From NCBI GenBank assembly GCA_030512295.1, contig JAULSR010000001.1:620001-684000 (forward strand): 64,000 nucleotides of DNA, written 5' to 3'. Source of the DNA: Bombardia bombarda (lineage: Eukaryota; Ascomycota; Sordariomycetes; Sordariales; Lasiosphaeriaceae). The notes under the pieces are model-generated. The model was not told the DNA's origin, did no database searches, and saw nothing but the letters and a program-made list of their open reading frames with translations. Below, piece by piece: positions 32,126-42,863 of the stretch. Each line of letters opens with the position of its first letter. The stretch's first letter is position 1. Position numbers and translations under genes: made by a program.

Positions 32126-35100
32126 ATGGCGGTGAGGTACGGGGCCTTGGGCCGGGCCAGTGACGACACTCAAGATGAAAGCCTGTCCCCATTCTTGCCG
32201 GGGGGTTCTGCGTCACCGCTGTCGCCAGTCTCGAGGTCTACAACGACCACGACCGCGGCCATGGTCTCGCCCTCGTCCTCGACCTACTTAACCCTAGCCG
32301 ATCAGACCTTCACGCCTCTCTCCATGTACGGCAGCGAGTATTATATGTCGGACGACGACAGGGACGACGGCACACATGCGATGCGGGACAAGAAACCCCC
32401 CGACGAACACAGACACGTTTTATTGCGACCAGCTCGAGCCGGGAAACAATCATTGCTATCGAATATTGCGGGCGGAGTTGAAGAAATTGGCTTTGGCTTT
32501 GGTTTTGGCAGAGGCCCCAGCACAAGGACAGCCACAGCCACAGGCACAAGCACAGCTGGAGGCACGGGCACCGTTATTACAGGTGGCAGTGGTGGCACTG
32601 GCAGCGCTGGCAGCGCTAGCAGCAGCACAGTCCCCGCTATTACCCGGGCAGCAGCACACAGCGGCGCAACGATCGTCGGCGCCATGGTCCAATCGTTCGA
32701 GGCGTTGCAAGCCACTACGACTGGAAATGGATACGACCTCATTCCGACTAAAAGTAATGCCACTGAAACAGGGATCGAACACCGTGATTTAGGTCTCCTG
32801 TCGCCGCCCTCAACCCTCTCTCCTTCGCCCTCACTGTCGCTGTCGTCGCCATTGACGTCTCCCATAGCGCAGGAAAGCCCTGCAGCAGCACCAACAAAGG
32901 GCCAAGACGTGAAGTGGGACTTGAACAGCAGCCCGAGTCCCAGTCGTCTGAGTCGACGAGCCGTCCAAGGAGGCATTCCGGTCACCACCCAATCCCCAGT
33001 TGTTGTAGGATACGAAAAAAGCCGTATTCCTCCTGCTAATCGTGCCGCCGCCGCATTAACCCACCCCGACCAACAAGGCCGAACTGTGCCACCAGCCACT
33101 CCAGAGAATATTTTCCCTGATGTCGTCAATGCAGCAAATCTGCCAACCTCGTCCAATCAATTCCATCTCGCTCCCAGCACACCCATAGCCCGCCCTACAC
33201 CATCGAAGCGGCGCCCACACACCCTCCAGCTTGCACCGACTAGTCCGACGCAATTCCCCATTGTTCGAACCTCGTCGACCGCCAGCCTCAACCTCAGCCA
33301 TCCCACTCCCGATCTCAATAAACGGTCGCGGTCGGGTGCCTACCTCGGCAACATCGCCGCCCTCGAGGCCACGGCAGAACGTCTGTCCATGACCAGTTCC
33401 ATCGAGGACGCCATCCGCGACGAACACAACGAATTGAAGCGGAGCGACAGCCGGCGGTCTTCGATCCTGCGAGTCAACAGCGGCAGCAAAGCGTCAGACA
33501 CACGCTCGTCCATCGCCAGCAGACAGAGCTCCATCCTGAGCACCAACAACGCAGCCCGCTTGGGAGGCTATTCGCCTGGAGGTTATATCATGAGCCCCCA
33601 ACACTCCTTGTCGGGTGCATCGGCCCGTTTGCGTTCAGCCAGCAGAGACGAGTCCGTAGGCGTCGTGTCGCCCATATCGGGCACTGTGGAGAACGACGAC
33701 TTCTCGACGAGCGCTGGAAACGGCGAGGACTTCCCCTTTATGGCTCGGAATGGTCCTGGGAAAAGCTCAATGCGAAGTATTGCGAGCAAACTCTCTCTCG
33801 CACAGATTTCCGAGCTGGATCCCCCTGTTGGCCTAACACAAGCAGCCTTTGATGAGGCAGACCGCGCTGCGGCAGCCAGAGAGGATTTTGACGATGACGA
33901 CGAGGATCGTATCAGAGCGATGGCTCATCAACACATTGAGGAACAGTTTGCCGACGGGCTAGAAGATATGAGTACACCGAGGAATGAAAATTCGCAGCCG
34001 ATTCTGGATCAGGGCGAATACTTTAACGCACCTGCGCCGCGAATGCAGTTGCAGCTGCATCAGCCGAGCGACCACCCACACTATGCTGAGCAGCAGGCCC
34101 ATGAGAACGTACGGCCGACGACTTCTGGGTCAGTTGGAACATTCGAACAGGCGATTGACGCCTTTGGCGACTTCGATGGTGTTCATTGCGACCCCGAGGT
34201 TGACGAGAGTCCGGCTGCCCCGAAGCCAGCGGTTCCTCGTCACCTACAACGACCTCACGATCCGGCACCGCCGCGGCCGAAATCGTATTTCGATCCATCA
34301 ACAGGACAGCAGATGCTCTTCTATCCCGCACCTGTTCCTGCCATGCTCAATCTGCCGCCCAAGTTGTCGAAGAAACCCAAGGCAGCAGCAGCGGTTCGAA
34401 ACATGCGACGTTCGCAAGTTCTTGGTGCTATGCCGCAGGCAGCTCGTGATTCCCGAGTTTGGCTTCCCGACCCTATGGAAGGTTTGAGGGAAAGCCGGGA
34501 CGACCAGCCATTTATGACGATTACATTAGATGAGGACCTCGGCTCTGGCCCTTTGAACCCAGACTCTACGCCACACCTCGCTGAAGTGGTTGGAGTGGAT
34601 CACCCCCCGATAGACTCCCTCCATGCGAGACAACAGTCCGGGGCAAGCACTATCCACGCCCCTTATCAGCAGCCTCCCGCACCTCCTCTCGCTGGTACCG
34701 CTGATGTAGCTGCTGCTATTGCCCTTCCCCAGCAAGAACGAGAGATTCGCCGGCCGAAACGATTGACCGATGCGGACAAACGCAAATCGCGAGCAACAAT
34801 GCTCGAAGGCGTGCCTCCACAACTCCGAGCGAGCGCCTTCTTCGACTTGCCATCCACGACCCCAAAGATCGAGGTGAAGGGTGGCTCCGCTATCGCAACG
34901 TTGGACAGTATTCTAGATGCGTCTGCCAGTGCACCTGTCAGCGCATTCTTGGACCACGCCTTTGCCGGCAAGTTAGGATCTGAAGTCTATGGGCGGGAAA
35001 AGAAAAAGTCAAGGAAGTCGATGCTTCCAGCCGCTTCTCCCGATGGCAAGGATGCCAACGCCCGAAATACAATCATCATGAAGAACAGCTCCACTGGCGA

Positions 35101-37021
35101 TCTACTCGCTCCCCCGACAGCGGCTAAGCGGCGCACCAGCAACTTCTCACTGATGGGCGGGAAGAAGAACAAGTACGAAGACGATGACGAGGATGAGGTG
35201 CGGACAACTATTGGTCTTGTGAGTGGCGAGGATGGAGTCGGGCGCGTTCCGAGTAGTAGACGTGATGACCGCTCGCCTCGAACCGAACAAGGCCCTTCCC
35301 CTCCTGATGATTTGGCGTCTGGTTCCGAAGAAGATGAGAGCGAGGAGGACGAGGAAGAGGCTGAAGGTTTCCATGGGCCGCCTACTACTCTTCTCGCAGA
35401 ACTACAGCTACGAAAGCAACAGAACAAGCTGAGGACTCGGCCGACAGCTCAAGCCTATCCTAACGGGATGCACAGTACTCTCCTTGAGCTTGACACCGTC
35501 GCACAGTTGGAGCGTGAGGCCAGAAAGGGGAGGAAGGTCAACCTTGCATGGGAAGATCCAAACGCAAACGTCGACACTATGCACGACTCGGACGACGACA
35601 ATGTCCCGCTCGCTATGCTCTATGTGGCAAAGGCTACCAAGACTGCGAACGGTAGTGCAAGTCGATCCACAGCGGACCTCACCGCTATTCTGAACGAGGT
35701 AAATCGACCGCTGGGCCTGATGGAGCGTCGCGAACTGGAGGACAATGAGCCGTTGAGTCGTCGCCGTGACAGAATCCAGGGCAAAGACAGCAGTCTCTTG
35801 GCACCAGTGTCACTGGGCATGATGCAGAAGCGCATGAGCCAGTTGACACTTTCGCCAATGGGCGGCCCACTTGGTGGGCGATCGCAATCGAGACTCAACC
35901 TGGCCCCTATGCAACCAACATCAGCCTCCATGGCTGGCTCTATAGCTGGCGACCCGGTCGAATCTGTCGAACCCGAATTCGAGGGCGAGAGTCTGGCGGC
36001 CCGCAAGGCTCGCTTGGCTGCGGAAAATCCTTTACCTCGCGCCCGCCCTGTCAGTGGATCATTCTCTGCAGAGCTCCTCAGTCATTTTGGTGGTGACGGC
36101 GACGAAGATCGACCAAACTCCAAAGACTCGGACGCCAAGAGCAAGGGCAAGGGCAGATTCAGGGCAGACAGTTATATGGCCACGCCAGGTGGCCTTGGTA
36201 AGGAGAACACTCCTCCTTCTACCGACGTACCCGAGGAGGAGGAGACGCTTGGCCAACGCCGACGCAGACTGCAAGCCGAACGCGAAGCTCGCGAGCGCGA
36301 GATGGGCAAAGGGCCGATAATACGTTCCGGAACTCCCCTCGGGCTAAATGCAAACGCCGCACGCAGCAATGCCAGTCTCGCGCCACCAGCCAATATAGGT
36401 CAAGATAGCCAGCAACGCCTAAGCCGCAAACTTTCCATGGCTGATATCCTCGGCCACCACCCACTTGACACTCGAGTAGATGTTCGTAAGGCGGATCGCA
36501 TCAGGCGGGAAGCGGATGCGACAAGGATACAGAGGGAGAACGCCGCCAAGATGGCCGCCATGAGGGCGCAGATGCCTACCATGATGTCGACCGTGTCAGT
36601 TGGCGCTCCTAATGGGGGTTTCATGGGCGGGAGGTTCAATAACGGGCTAGGTGGCAGCTCGATCCCAAGCAGCGGCGGCGGCGTCGGTGGTCTAGGAATC
36701 GCTGGTAACGGGGTGTATCAGCAACAACAGCAGCAGCAGACCGTGCGCGCTGTCAGCGGTAGCTACAACGTCAGCAGTCCTTATGGCAACAGTCCCTACG
36801 GCAATAGTCAAATCGGGTTGGGGACTAGCTACAACACGCCGACCATTGGCGGGGCCAGTCCGTATGGCAACAACATCAGCAACGGAGCATATGGCAGCAG
36901 CACCATGTTGCCGAATATGAACATGAACCCGGCGTATGGCAGTGCATATGGCATGCCGGTTGTCACGCCGCAGGCTCATGCTGAGATGGTGGAGCGCTGG
37001 CGGCAGAGTATCATGCCTTGA
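32126..37021 (+). CDS. Very large disordered fungal protein, function unknown
   Basis: Single open frame of 1631 residues from a good-context ATG at 32126 (AAGCATGGCGG); the few codons before it start only with a TTG. Composition is dominated by Ser, Pro, Ala, Arg and Asp/Glu, so most is predicted disordered. Landmarks: a Gly/Ser/Thr-rich part (about 125-185); many RSS-type basophilic phosphosite motifs in the first half (RRSSILRVNS, RQSSILS); a conserved-looking block AAAVRNMRRSQVLGAMP followed by RVWLPDPMEG; an acidic block (about residues 1085-1100); a charged helical segment GQRRRRLQAEREAREREMGK; a late conserved segment DIRRADRI-like (VDVRKADRIRREADATRI); and a C-terminal Gly/Asn/Tyr-rich tail with YGNSPYGNS repeats. 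No membrane segment or catalytic domain. Likely a regulatory or scaffold protein; that is inference from composition. Confidence 0.75.
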   Translation: MAVRYGALGRASDDTQDESLSPFLPGGSASPLSPVSRSTTTTTAAMVSPSSSTYLTLADQTFTPLSMYGSEYYMSDDDRDDGTHAMRDKKPPDEHRHVLLRPARAGKQSLLSNIAGGVEEIGFGFGFGRGPSTRTATATGTSTAGGTGTVITGGSGGTGSAGSASSSTVPAITRAAAHSGATIVGAMVQSFEALQATTTGNGYDLIPTKSNATETGIEHRDLGLLSPPSTLSPSPSLSLSSPLTSPIAQESPAAAPTKGQDVKWDLNSSPSPSRLSRRAVQGGIPVTTQSPVVVGYEKSRIPPANRAAAALTHPDQQGRTVPPATPENIFPDVVNAANLPTSSNQFHLAPSTPIARPTPSKRRPHTLQLAPTSPTQFPIVRTSSTASLNLSHPTPDLNKRSRSGAYLGNIAALEATAERLSMTSSIEDAIRDEHNELKRSDSRRSSILRVNSGSKASDTRSSIASRQSSILSTNNAARLGGYSPGGYIMSPQHSLSGASARLRSASRDESVGVVSPISGTVENDDFSTSAGNGEDFPFMARNGPGKSSMRSIASKLSLAQISELDPPVGLTQAAFDEADRAAAAREDFDDDDEDRIRAMAHQHIEEQFADGLEDMSTPRNENSQPILDQGEYFNAPAPRMQLQLHQPSDHPHYAEQQAHENVRPTTSGSVGTFEQAIDAFGDFDGVHCDPEVDESPAAPKPAVPRHLQRPHDPAPPRPKSYFDPSTGQQMLFYPAPVPAMLNLPPKLSKKPKAAAAVRNMRRSQVLGAMPQAARDSRVWLPDPMEGLRESRDDQPFMTITLDEDLGSGPLNPDSTPHLAEVVGVDHPPIDSLHARQQSGASTIHAPYQQPPAPPLAGTADVAAAIALPQQEREIRRPKRLTDADKRKSRATMLEGVPPQLRASAFFDLPSTTPKIEVKGGSAIATLDSILDASASAPVSAFLDHAFAGKLGSEVYGREKKKSRKSMLPAASPDGKDANARNTIIMKNSSTGDLLAPPTAAKRRTSNFSLMGGKKNKYEDDDEDEVRTTIGLVSGEDGVGRVPSSRRDDRSPRTEQGPSPPDDLASGSEEDESEEDEEEAEGFHGPPTTLLAELQLRKQQNKLRTRPTAQAYPNGMHSTLLELDTVAQLEREARKGRKVNLAWEDPNANVDTMHDSDDDNVPLAMLYVAKATKTANGSASRSTADLTAILNEVNRPLGLMERRELEDNEPLSRRRDRIQGKDSSLLAPVSLGMMQKRMSQLTLSPMGGPLGGRSQSRLNLAPMQPTSASMAGSIAGDPVESVEPEFEGESLAARKARLAAENPLPRARPVSGSFSAELLSHFGGDGDEDRPNSKDSDAKSKGKGRFRADSYMATPGGLGKENTPPSTDVPEEEETLGQRRRRLQAEREAREREMGKGPIIRSGTPLGLNANAARSNASLAPPANIGQDSQQRLSRKLSMADILGHHPLDTRVDVRKADRIRREADATRIQRENAAKMAAMRAQMPTMMSTVSVGAPNGGFMGGRFNNGLGGSSIPSSGGGVGGLGIAGNGVYQQQQQQQTVRAVSGSYNVSSPYGNSPYGNSQIGLGTSYNTPTIGGASPYGNNISNGAYGSSTMLPNMNMNPAYGSAYGMPVVTPQAHAEMVERWRQSIMP

Positions 37022-38693
37022 GGGGCAACAAGACAAGAGAGGAAGAGGAAAGGATGGGGAAAAGTTGGTTTGGGTACGTTAAACAACTTGATAGGTGCAT
37101 ATACATTGGTGCATGCATATAATCCGTGGGTTAGTGGGTGGTGTTTTTGGATTTTGCTGGGTTGGAGGGGGTCAACCTATTTTACCTTGACTTGTTTTAA
37201 GATCTTCTAATTTTGGGAGAAGGAGACTTACCTGTTTGTTCACCCTCAAATGGGATATGCGGTGGCAAGGGTTAGATATGGGCGAGGAGAAAGGACGGAA
37301 TCGTACTGCCCTACCCACCTACCTGCCTCATTACTTATATGCACCTTGTTTTGGTTGGAACTCGTTTTTGGTTGGCACTTGTTTGGATTGATTGATTCTT
37401 GGCTCATTGGAACATGGAACAAAGATATATTGGAGGCAGCGTTCATGGTGGATGGATGGATGGGATGTTACCAGTTTCAGTACTTTGTTTTTTTGTTCTT
37501 CTTTTGACTCCATAGATGGCATAGCATAGCATTGCGAGGATGGCACTTAGATAATTACTTTATATAGGAGATTCGGATGGATGGGTGGGATAATTGTACT
37601 AATTCTTTGTGGTCGTTTGTTTCTTGTTACTTGCTTTTTGCTACATGTGCATGTTTCGATGTGTGAAGAATGGTTACTTCTCGCCCATTTACTGCTGAAA
37701 CACCCCGTACCGTGCAGGGTATGAATACATGCCTACCTAGGTAAGACTAATATTATATGGCTTGAATAACGGCTTATAATGTGTTGGGAGAGTGGACATA
37801 AACCAAGGGTCTGAACTTATGAAATGTGGTTCTGTTAAGTAAACTTTTGGGTTTTCATTTGTCTGATTCGAATATTATATATTCGAACATACCGTCATAG
37901 TAATTGAGTGGCACCCACCTCGTGACGAAGCATGTATTTAGCACTTCCCTTCTCTCTTACTATTATACCGCGCATACCGATACGTCCAAAGTGGTAAAAA
38001 ATGAGTTTCAACCCAGTAGTTTAACTTCAAACATGTGGAAAATGTGACTGAAGTTAACTACAGCTTCTTCGTATATTATCAGACGCATTGAAATAGGGGA
38101 AGTATAATCAATAGTAATGAACTGATATATAATGCTTATGAGTGTGTTATCGTTGCAGTCTTTTCGATTGTGTTCATATATTCCAAAAAGATTTGCTGCG
38201 TGGGATTTATGAAGTGGTGAAAGAATTCAAATATTTCAATGACCTGCGCCGGGACAATGAATGTGTGTGTAAGGAGCAAACAAGTGGGAATCGATAGATA
38301 TCAATAAAATAGTACAAGTCCCAAAGGAGTTGATTGCATGTAATAAACTATAATATCATGAAACAAACACACATACATGATACAACTAATGAAAAATAAA
38401 CACATAGAACAAACACATCAAACTACCGTAGGTAGACAAACAACATCACTGGGACCGGACTCACAAGGAACATGTAAACAATCTGTCTCTTATTTATTGT
38501 TTTACAACTGGCAGTCGGATGGAATTGTCCGACATACAAAACCCTAGATCTGCCTGCCAGCAAAGACGCCCAGGAAAACAACACAAACACATGTACCCAA
38601 ACAATGCATGCGCGGATCAAATGCAGGCAAGCCGCAAACCAAGTCTATTCATGACCTGTATACCATGATTATGCCAATCTAACGACCAATGTT
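37022..38693. other. Intergenic, AT-rich towards 38 kb
   Basis: Convergent 3' regions of the large gene (+) and the UTP5-like gene (-). Strongly AT-rich from about 37.8 to 38.45 kb. No gene or RNA recognised. Confidence 0.5.
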
Positions 38694-39971
38694 TTACTTC
38701 CTCTTTGCGAATTTTGTGGAAACTTTCTGGACCTTGGCCGGCGGCCCGGCGTCCTCGCCATCACTGTCGTCTTCCTCGCCCGACTCCTCAACGTCATCGT
38801 GATCAACCTCATCCTCGTCGAGCGACTCTTCGGCCGCAAACTCGTCCACATCCTCGTAATCCTCATCCTCAGACTCGTCATCCGAGTCTCCCCCGATGCC
38901 GTTCGCGACGGGGAAATCGTCCTCGTCGTCAGTAGCGTTCCTTGCGCTCCCGTTTGTGAGAGTCTGGAGCAGGTCGCCGTCGCCCTCGACGTAGACAAGA
39001 CCTGCCTCGTCAGTGGCCGCCACAGCCTCCTCGTCGGACTCCTCGTCGTCTCCGACCCTCCGGCCTAACCCGGCGGTCTTGATGGATTTCCTAAACCTCA
39101 TTTGCGCGTCTAGCATGTCCAGCTTTCCCTTGAGGGCCAGCAGGTTCGGGAGACCCCTCGCCCGCTCCTCCAGCACGCGGTTGAGCTCGCCTAACCTGTT
39201 GACGAGGTCGGGCTGTGTGACGAGCGAGCCTCCGTGCGCTACCAGCGTCCATTGCATCCACTTCATGAGGCCGAAGGCGCGACCGGGGCGGCGGTGCATG
39301 CGGGCGGCGAGTTTGGAGAGGAGGGCGCCGGCGAGCGCCGAGTCCATGCGGTTGATGGTGTTTTGTATTATCTTGACGTCGTTGGTCTGCAGGCACGACT
39401 CGAGGAGGTCGGCGTCGTCAGTCCGGAGGGCCTGGTTGAGCACGGTGCCGAGCGAGGTCGAGTTGATGGGTACTAGAGAGCGCTGCTGCGAGTCTGAGCG
39501 CGCGACCTGGGCGGCTGCCTGGGCGGCGAGAGAGGCGGGGACGTCGATGGTCGAGGTGCCGCGGACGAGGTCGCCAAATGTCGGGGATGTTTCTTCAGCA
39601 TCAGAGGCATCGCCCGTCTCCTGGGCGGCTCCGTCCAACTTGCTGTCTGCCATCTCGGTGTCGACGTCGACGTCGGCGGCAGCATCCTGGCTGGCTTTTA
39701 ACTTTGAAATGTCGGGTGTTGTGGATGTGGGCTTGGTGGCGGCCTCGTCTTCGCTCTCGGCCACCTCCTCGTTATCGGAGCTGTAGTGGCTCTCGGAGTC
39801 GCTCGAGATCTCGATAGTCTCAGTCTTGGGCTTGGAGGCCGGCTTTAGCGAGTGGCCAGTCGAAACTGCTGTGCGAGTCTCGTCGATCTTGGCTCTTGTT
39901 TGCGTCTTTGCGCTCTGCTGCACCACCGGGCGTGCCAGGGTCGCGAGCGGTTTCCTCTTGTTGGTCGACAT
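38694..39971 (-). CDS. UTP5-like small-subunit processome protein (Utp12 domain only)
   Basis: Single-exon, 425 residues. N-terminal 160 residues are Lys/Ser/Asp/Glu-rich and disordered, with IEISSDSES acidic-serine patches likely phosphorylated by CK2-type kinases. Residues about 172-285 form the Utp12 (Dip2/Utp12) helical domain: TSLGTVLNQALRTDDADLLE, VKIIQNTINRM, LLSKLAARMHRRPGRAFGLM. A long acidic tail (about 300-410) ends in a basic VQKVSTKFAKRK. Utp12-domain proteins (Utp4, 5, 8, 9, 15 and Utp12/13) build the U3 processome for 18S rRNA maturation in the nucleolus. Domain order fits Utp5/WDR43 best. The WD40 propeller found in yeast Utp5 and WDR43 is absent, as in many filamentous-fungal annotations. 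Upstream exons encoding it were not seen. Confidence 0.75.
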   Translation of the reverse strand: MSTNKRKPLATLARPVVQQSAKTQTRAKIDETRTAVSTGHSLKPASKPKTETIEISSDSESHYSSDNEEVAESEDEAATKPTSTTPDISKLKASQDAAADVDVDTEMADSKLDGAAQETGDASDAEETSPTFGDLVRGTSTIDVPASLAAQAAAQVARSDSQQRSLVPINSTSLGTVLNQALRTDDADLLESCLQTNDVKIIQNTINRMDSALAGALLSKLAARMHRRPGRAFGLMKWMQWTLVAHGGSLVTQPDLVNRLGELNRVLEERARGLPNLLALKGKLDMLDAQMRFRKSIKTAGLGRRVGDDEESDEEAVAATDEAGLVYVEGDGDLLQTLTNGSARNATDDEDDFPVANGIGGDSDDESEDEDYEDVDEFAAEESLDEDEVDHDDVEESGEEDDSDGEDAGPPAKVQKVSTKFAKRK

Positions 39972-42863
39972 AATGTGAAAGGAGCGGCCGCGTAGAGCGA
40001 CAGGTGAAGTAGCTAGGGGGCCTAGAACTGTAAGGTAGGTAGCGGCGGCACAGATGCGAGACGCGAGATGCGAAGATGCGAGATGCCCGATGCCAGATGC
40101 GAGGTGTGAAAACCTGTCCGTCCGCTGCCAATTGCAAATAGATCTTGATCTATATCATGAAAAAAACACAGATCTAGCCCACAGGATATCGTAGGCCTCT
40201 AGAAACACAATGGGGCTTGGTGTGACCTTTTCAATGGACTAGAAGGAAGCCGCAGGAAATTTTCTGGATGCCGCCAAACTTTTCTTGCGACTTTGGCCGT
40301 GCCCAGCTCCCCCCCCCACATTTTAGTCGTTGATGGGTCTCGAGAGGGACCGTGCGCCAAAAGTCTCTTACCGGCTCGTGACATGCCATGTGACCTGACA
40401 GAGCGCACTGGGAGCACATCGGTCACATCGACCGCCGACAAACCAAGGCACGGACTTCTACGTGGAAAATAGATGCCTGAGGCAGCAAGAGTACGTACCG
40501 GATTTAGTGTTCTTCAGCAGCGCAACCAGACGGGAAAATTTGTAGCCGAAACGTGGCTTGATTGGCCAAGTGGCTCCAGGCAGCCGGGGGCATCCGCTAG
40601 CCTGATTGGGTGCTCTGCTGCGCCTACCGGGTGCTGCAGTGGGTGCTGCCTGCTCTCTGTTTCGTGGGTGTCGAGCAGAGTGCAATTCTGGCCTCTGGGC
40701 CTCTGGACAAAGGTTGCAAAGTGCCAAAAGCAGAGACCCGTGACGTTTTCCGAGCTCCGTGCCTCTATACTGTGCGTGCAGTGACCTGCTCTGAGCCCTC
40801 CGTGCCCTCCATCATCCTCTTGCTGCCCTGTCCCACACTGGGCGACTTTTTATCCCTGCTAAAGGGGTGGAGTCAGACCGTCAATGATGCCCATGATTGG
40901 ACCTGGTAATGTGGAGCTAAGCCAGATCCCTGTAGGTGGCTCCTTGCTCCAGTAGCCTGTGAAGGGGAAACCTTGGGCAAGCACGACTTGTCCCAAACCG
41001 ACCAATCCAACCTACAAATAACAAACCGGCCCCGATTCCAGAGTTTCGCCAATTTTCGCTCGCGAAAAACTTCTGAGTCCCTTTCCCGACCACCACCGAC
41101 CACCAACCCCCCGGTTTGCCTTACCTAAGGTACGTGCCGCAAGTACCGACCCAAAGCCACACACGTCCCCAAAACGCAACCAAACTTTGACGCCACGACG
41201 CGACACGTCCCAAAGTTCCGCCGGACGGCAATACTCATAGTGAAATTTCCTTTTTAATTAGGCCATTGAAATTCCTAGCGGCCAACACCCGCAGGCATTG
41301 TCGCGTCATTCTCGCGTGCCCCCTGAACTCTATCGCCGTTTGCAACCGAGCCCAGTGCACCAGCCGTCGTGCAGCCGTCTGGGGTCGCAGTTACCTGCCT
41401 GCGCAGCTGTCTGTCCTCTCTGTCGCTGCCGTCGCCAATTTGGCATGCACCGTATCAGCATCACCTGGCCTATCAATCCACTCGTTTTCGCCTTTTTTTG
41501 CGTGCCTGTCGTTTGCTTTTGATAGAATCATCGGATTCTTCTTTTTCCGAGCGTTCCGTCTGCTTGCTGTTCAAGCCGCAACCGTTGCCTTCCGTCGGTC
41601 TCACCTCTTCAGGTAAGGGCCTCTTTTTCTTTGTGCACACAGGCCACTCGTTTCCCGAAGTCGCGGGTCGCATCCGGCCGTTTGCTCTGTCCCCTTCTTC
41701 AATCATCGCTCTTCATTTCTGCTGCCTCTGCGGGCTTCTTGGTGTCTGTGTCTCCTTGAGAGTCGTTGCCATCACCATCGCAACGAAGGCGAGAAGCAAA
41801 AGTCGGCATGGCGTCGTGAGTGATTGATGGCGACATGGTTCGCTTTGCGAAACTGATGGGGAAGAAAATTCAAGCCGGGTGTGGTACAGAAGACACCTTG
41901 TGCCCCTCGTGTCGATCGTGCACGACCCACCCTGCACCACTGTGGCCAACCAAGGCCCTCAAAGGGGTCTCGATAAGCCCAGTGAGCCAGTCAGAGGCGG
42001 AGCCATTCACAGAGCCCTGAAGCTAGACAGCTCTCATAAATAGCCCCGAGCTGCCGACCGGGACTGACATGTGTTTTCACCCAGAATTTTTGAAAAGAAA
42101 GGGACGCGGTACAAAACAAGTTGCTCCCCACGGACCAACCAGAGCCACCAGAGCCGCCAGACTACGGCACCGACGCGCAACTAAACACCGCACACCGCTC
42201 ACCGCACCAATCCAAGACCCACCCCTCGAGGGCATCGGCTACCTCCATCATTTTCTTGACCTTTCACCACATCCATCCTCCCTCGCTGTCCGCCCCAGCC
42301 ACCTATATTTGCGACGCCGCCCTGTCCCACCCTAGTTGTTCCCCTCCGACTGTCGCATTTACGCGAGGCTGGCCCACCCGCTTTCTTATAACTCTCAGCC
42401 TTCCTCTACAAGCGCATTTCCCTAAATCTGTGTGAGTGGTTACCTTTTACCTTTTTCTCTTCCTTATTTTATTCTACATCCCCCCACTCTGTCGCAGCTG
42501 CCCAGACCATCGACGCGTGTGCACGTTCCGCCTCCTGCCCCTTCCATTCGGCCCACCGCGCGCCAGTTATTTAACACCCCCCAACCGCAACCACGTCTGT
42601 CACTGCACCTACTCGCGAAAAAAAAGAGCACGTCACCGTCACGCGCCAGCGCCACAATTATTCGTTGATCGCATCGCATCGCGACTACACCTCACCCCAC
42701 GCATCACCGCCGCGCAAACGCTTTTTTTTATATTTTACTTCGCGACTTTCGGATTCGCGTCGCACTGGATTCCTTCATGAATTACCACGACCTATACTAA
42801 TTCCAATCACGCAGCTGGTTTTGATGTCGCATCCCAGTGTTTAAGCCCACACACACTCTCCGA
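39972..42863. other. Divergent promoter region UTP5-like (-) / BDF1 (+)
   Basis: 2.9 kb without a supportable CDS. From about 41.4 to 42.8 kb the + strand is pyrimidine-rich and has splice-like signals, so BDF1 probably has a long spliced leader. Examples are CAGGTAAGG at about 41610 and a GTGAGT...CTGTCGCAG pair at 42432-42497. Confidence 0.5.
42432..42497 (+). other. Possible 5' UTR intron of BDF1
   Basis: 66-base GTGAGTGG...TGTCGCAG interval, pyrimidine-rich, about 370 bases before the BDF1 start. It fits the size and signals of introns seen in the window. Inferred only; no transcript evidence. Confidence 0.35.

Noticed and set aside
42121..42780. Overlapping ORFs upstream of BDF1
   Set aside because: Pyrimidine-rich leader sequence open in several frames; better explained as untranslated leader with an intron.
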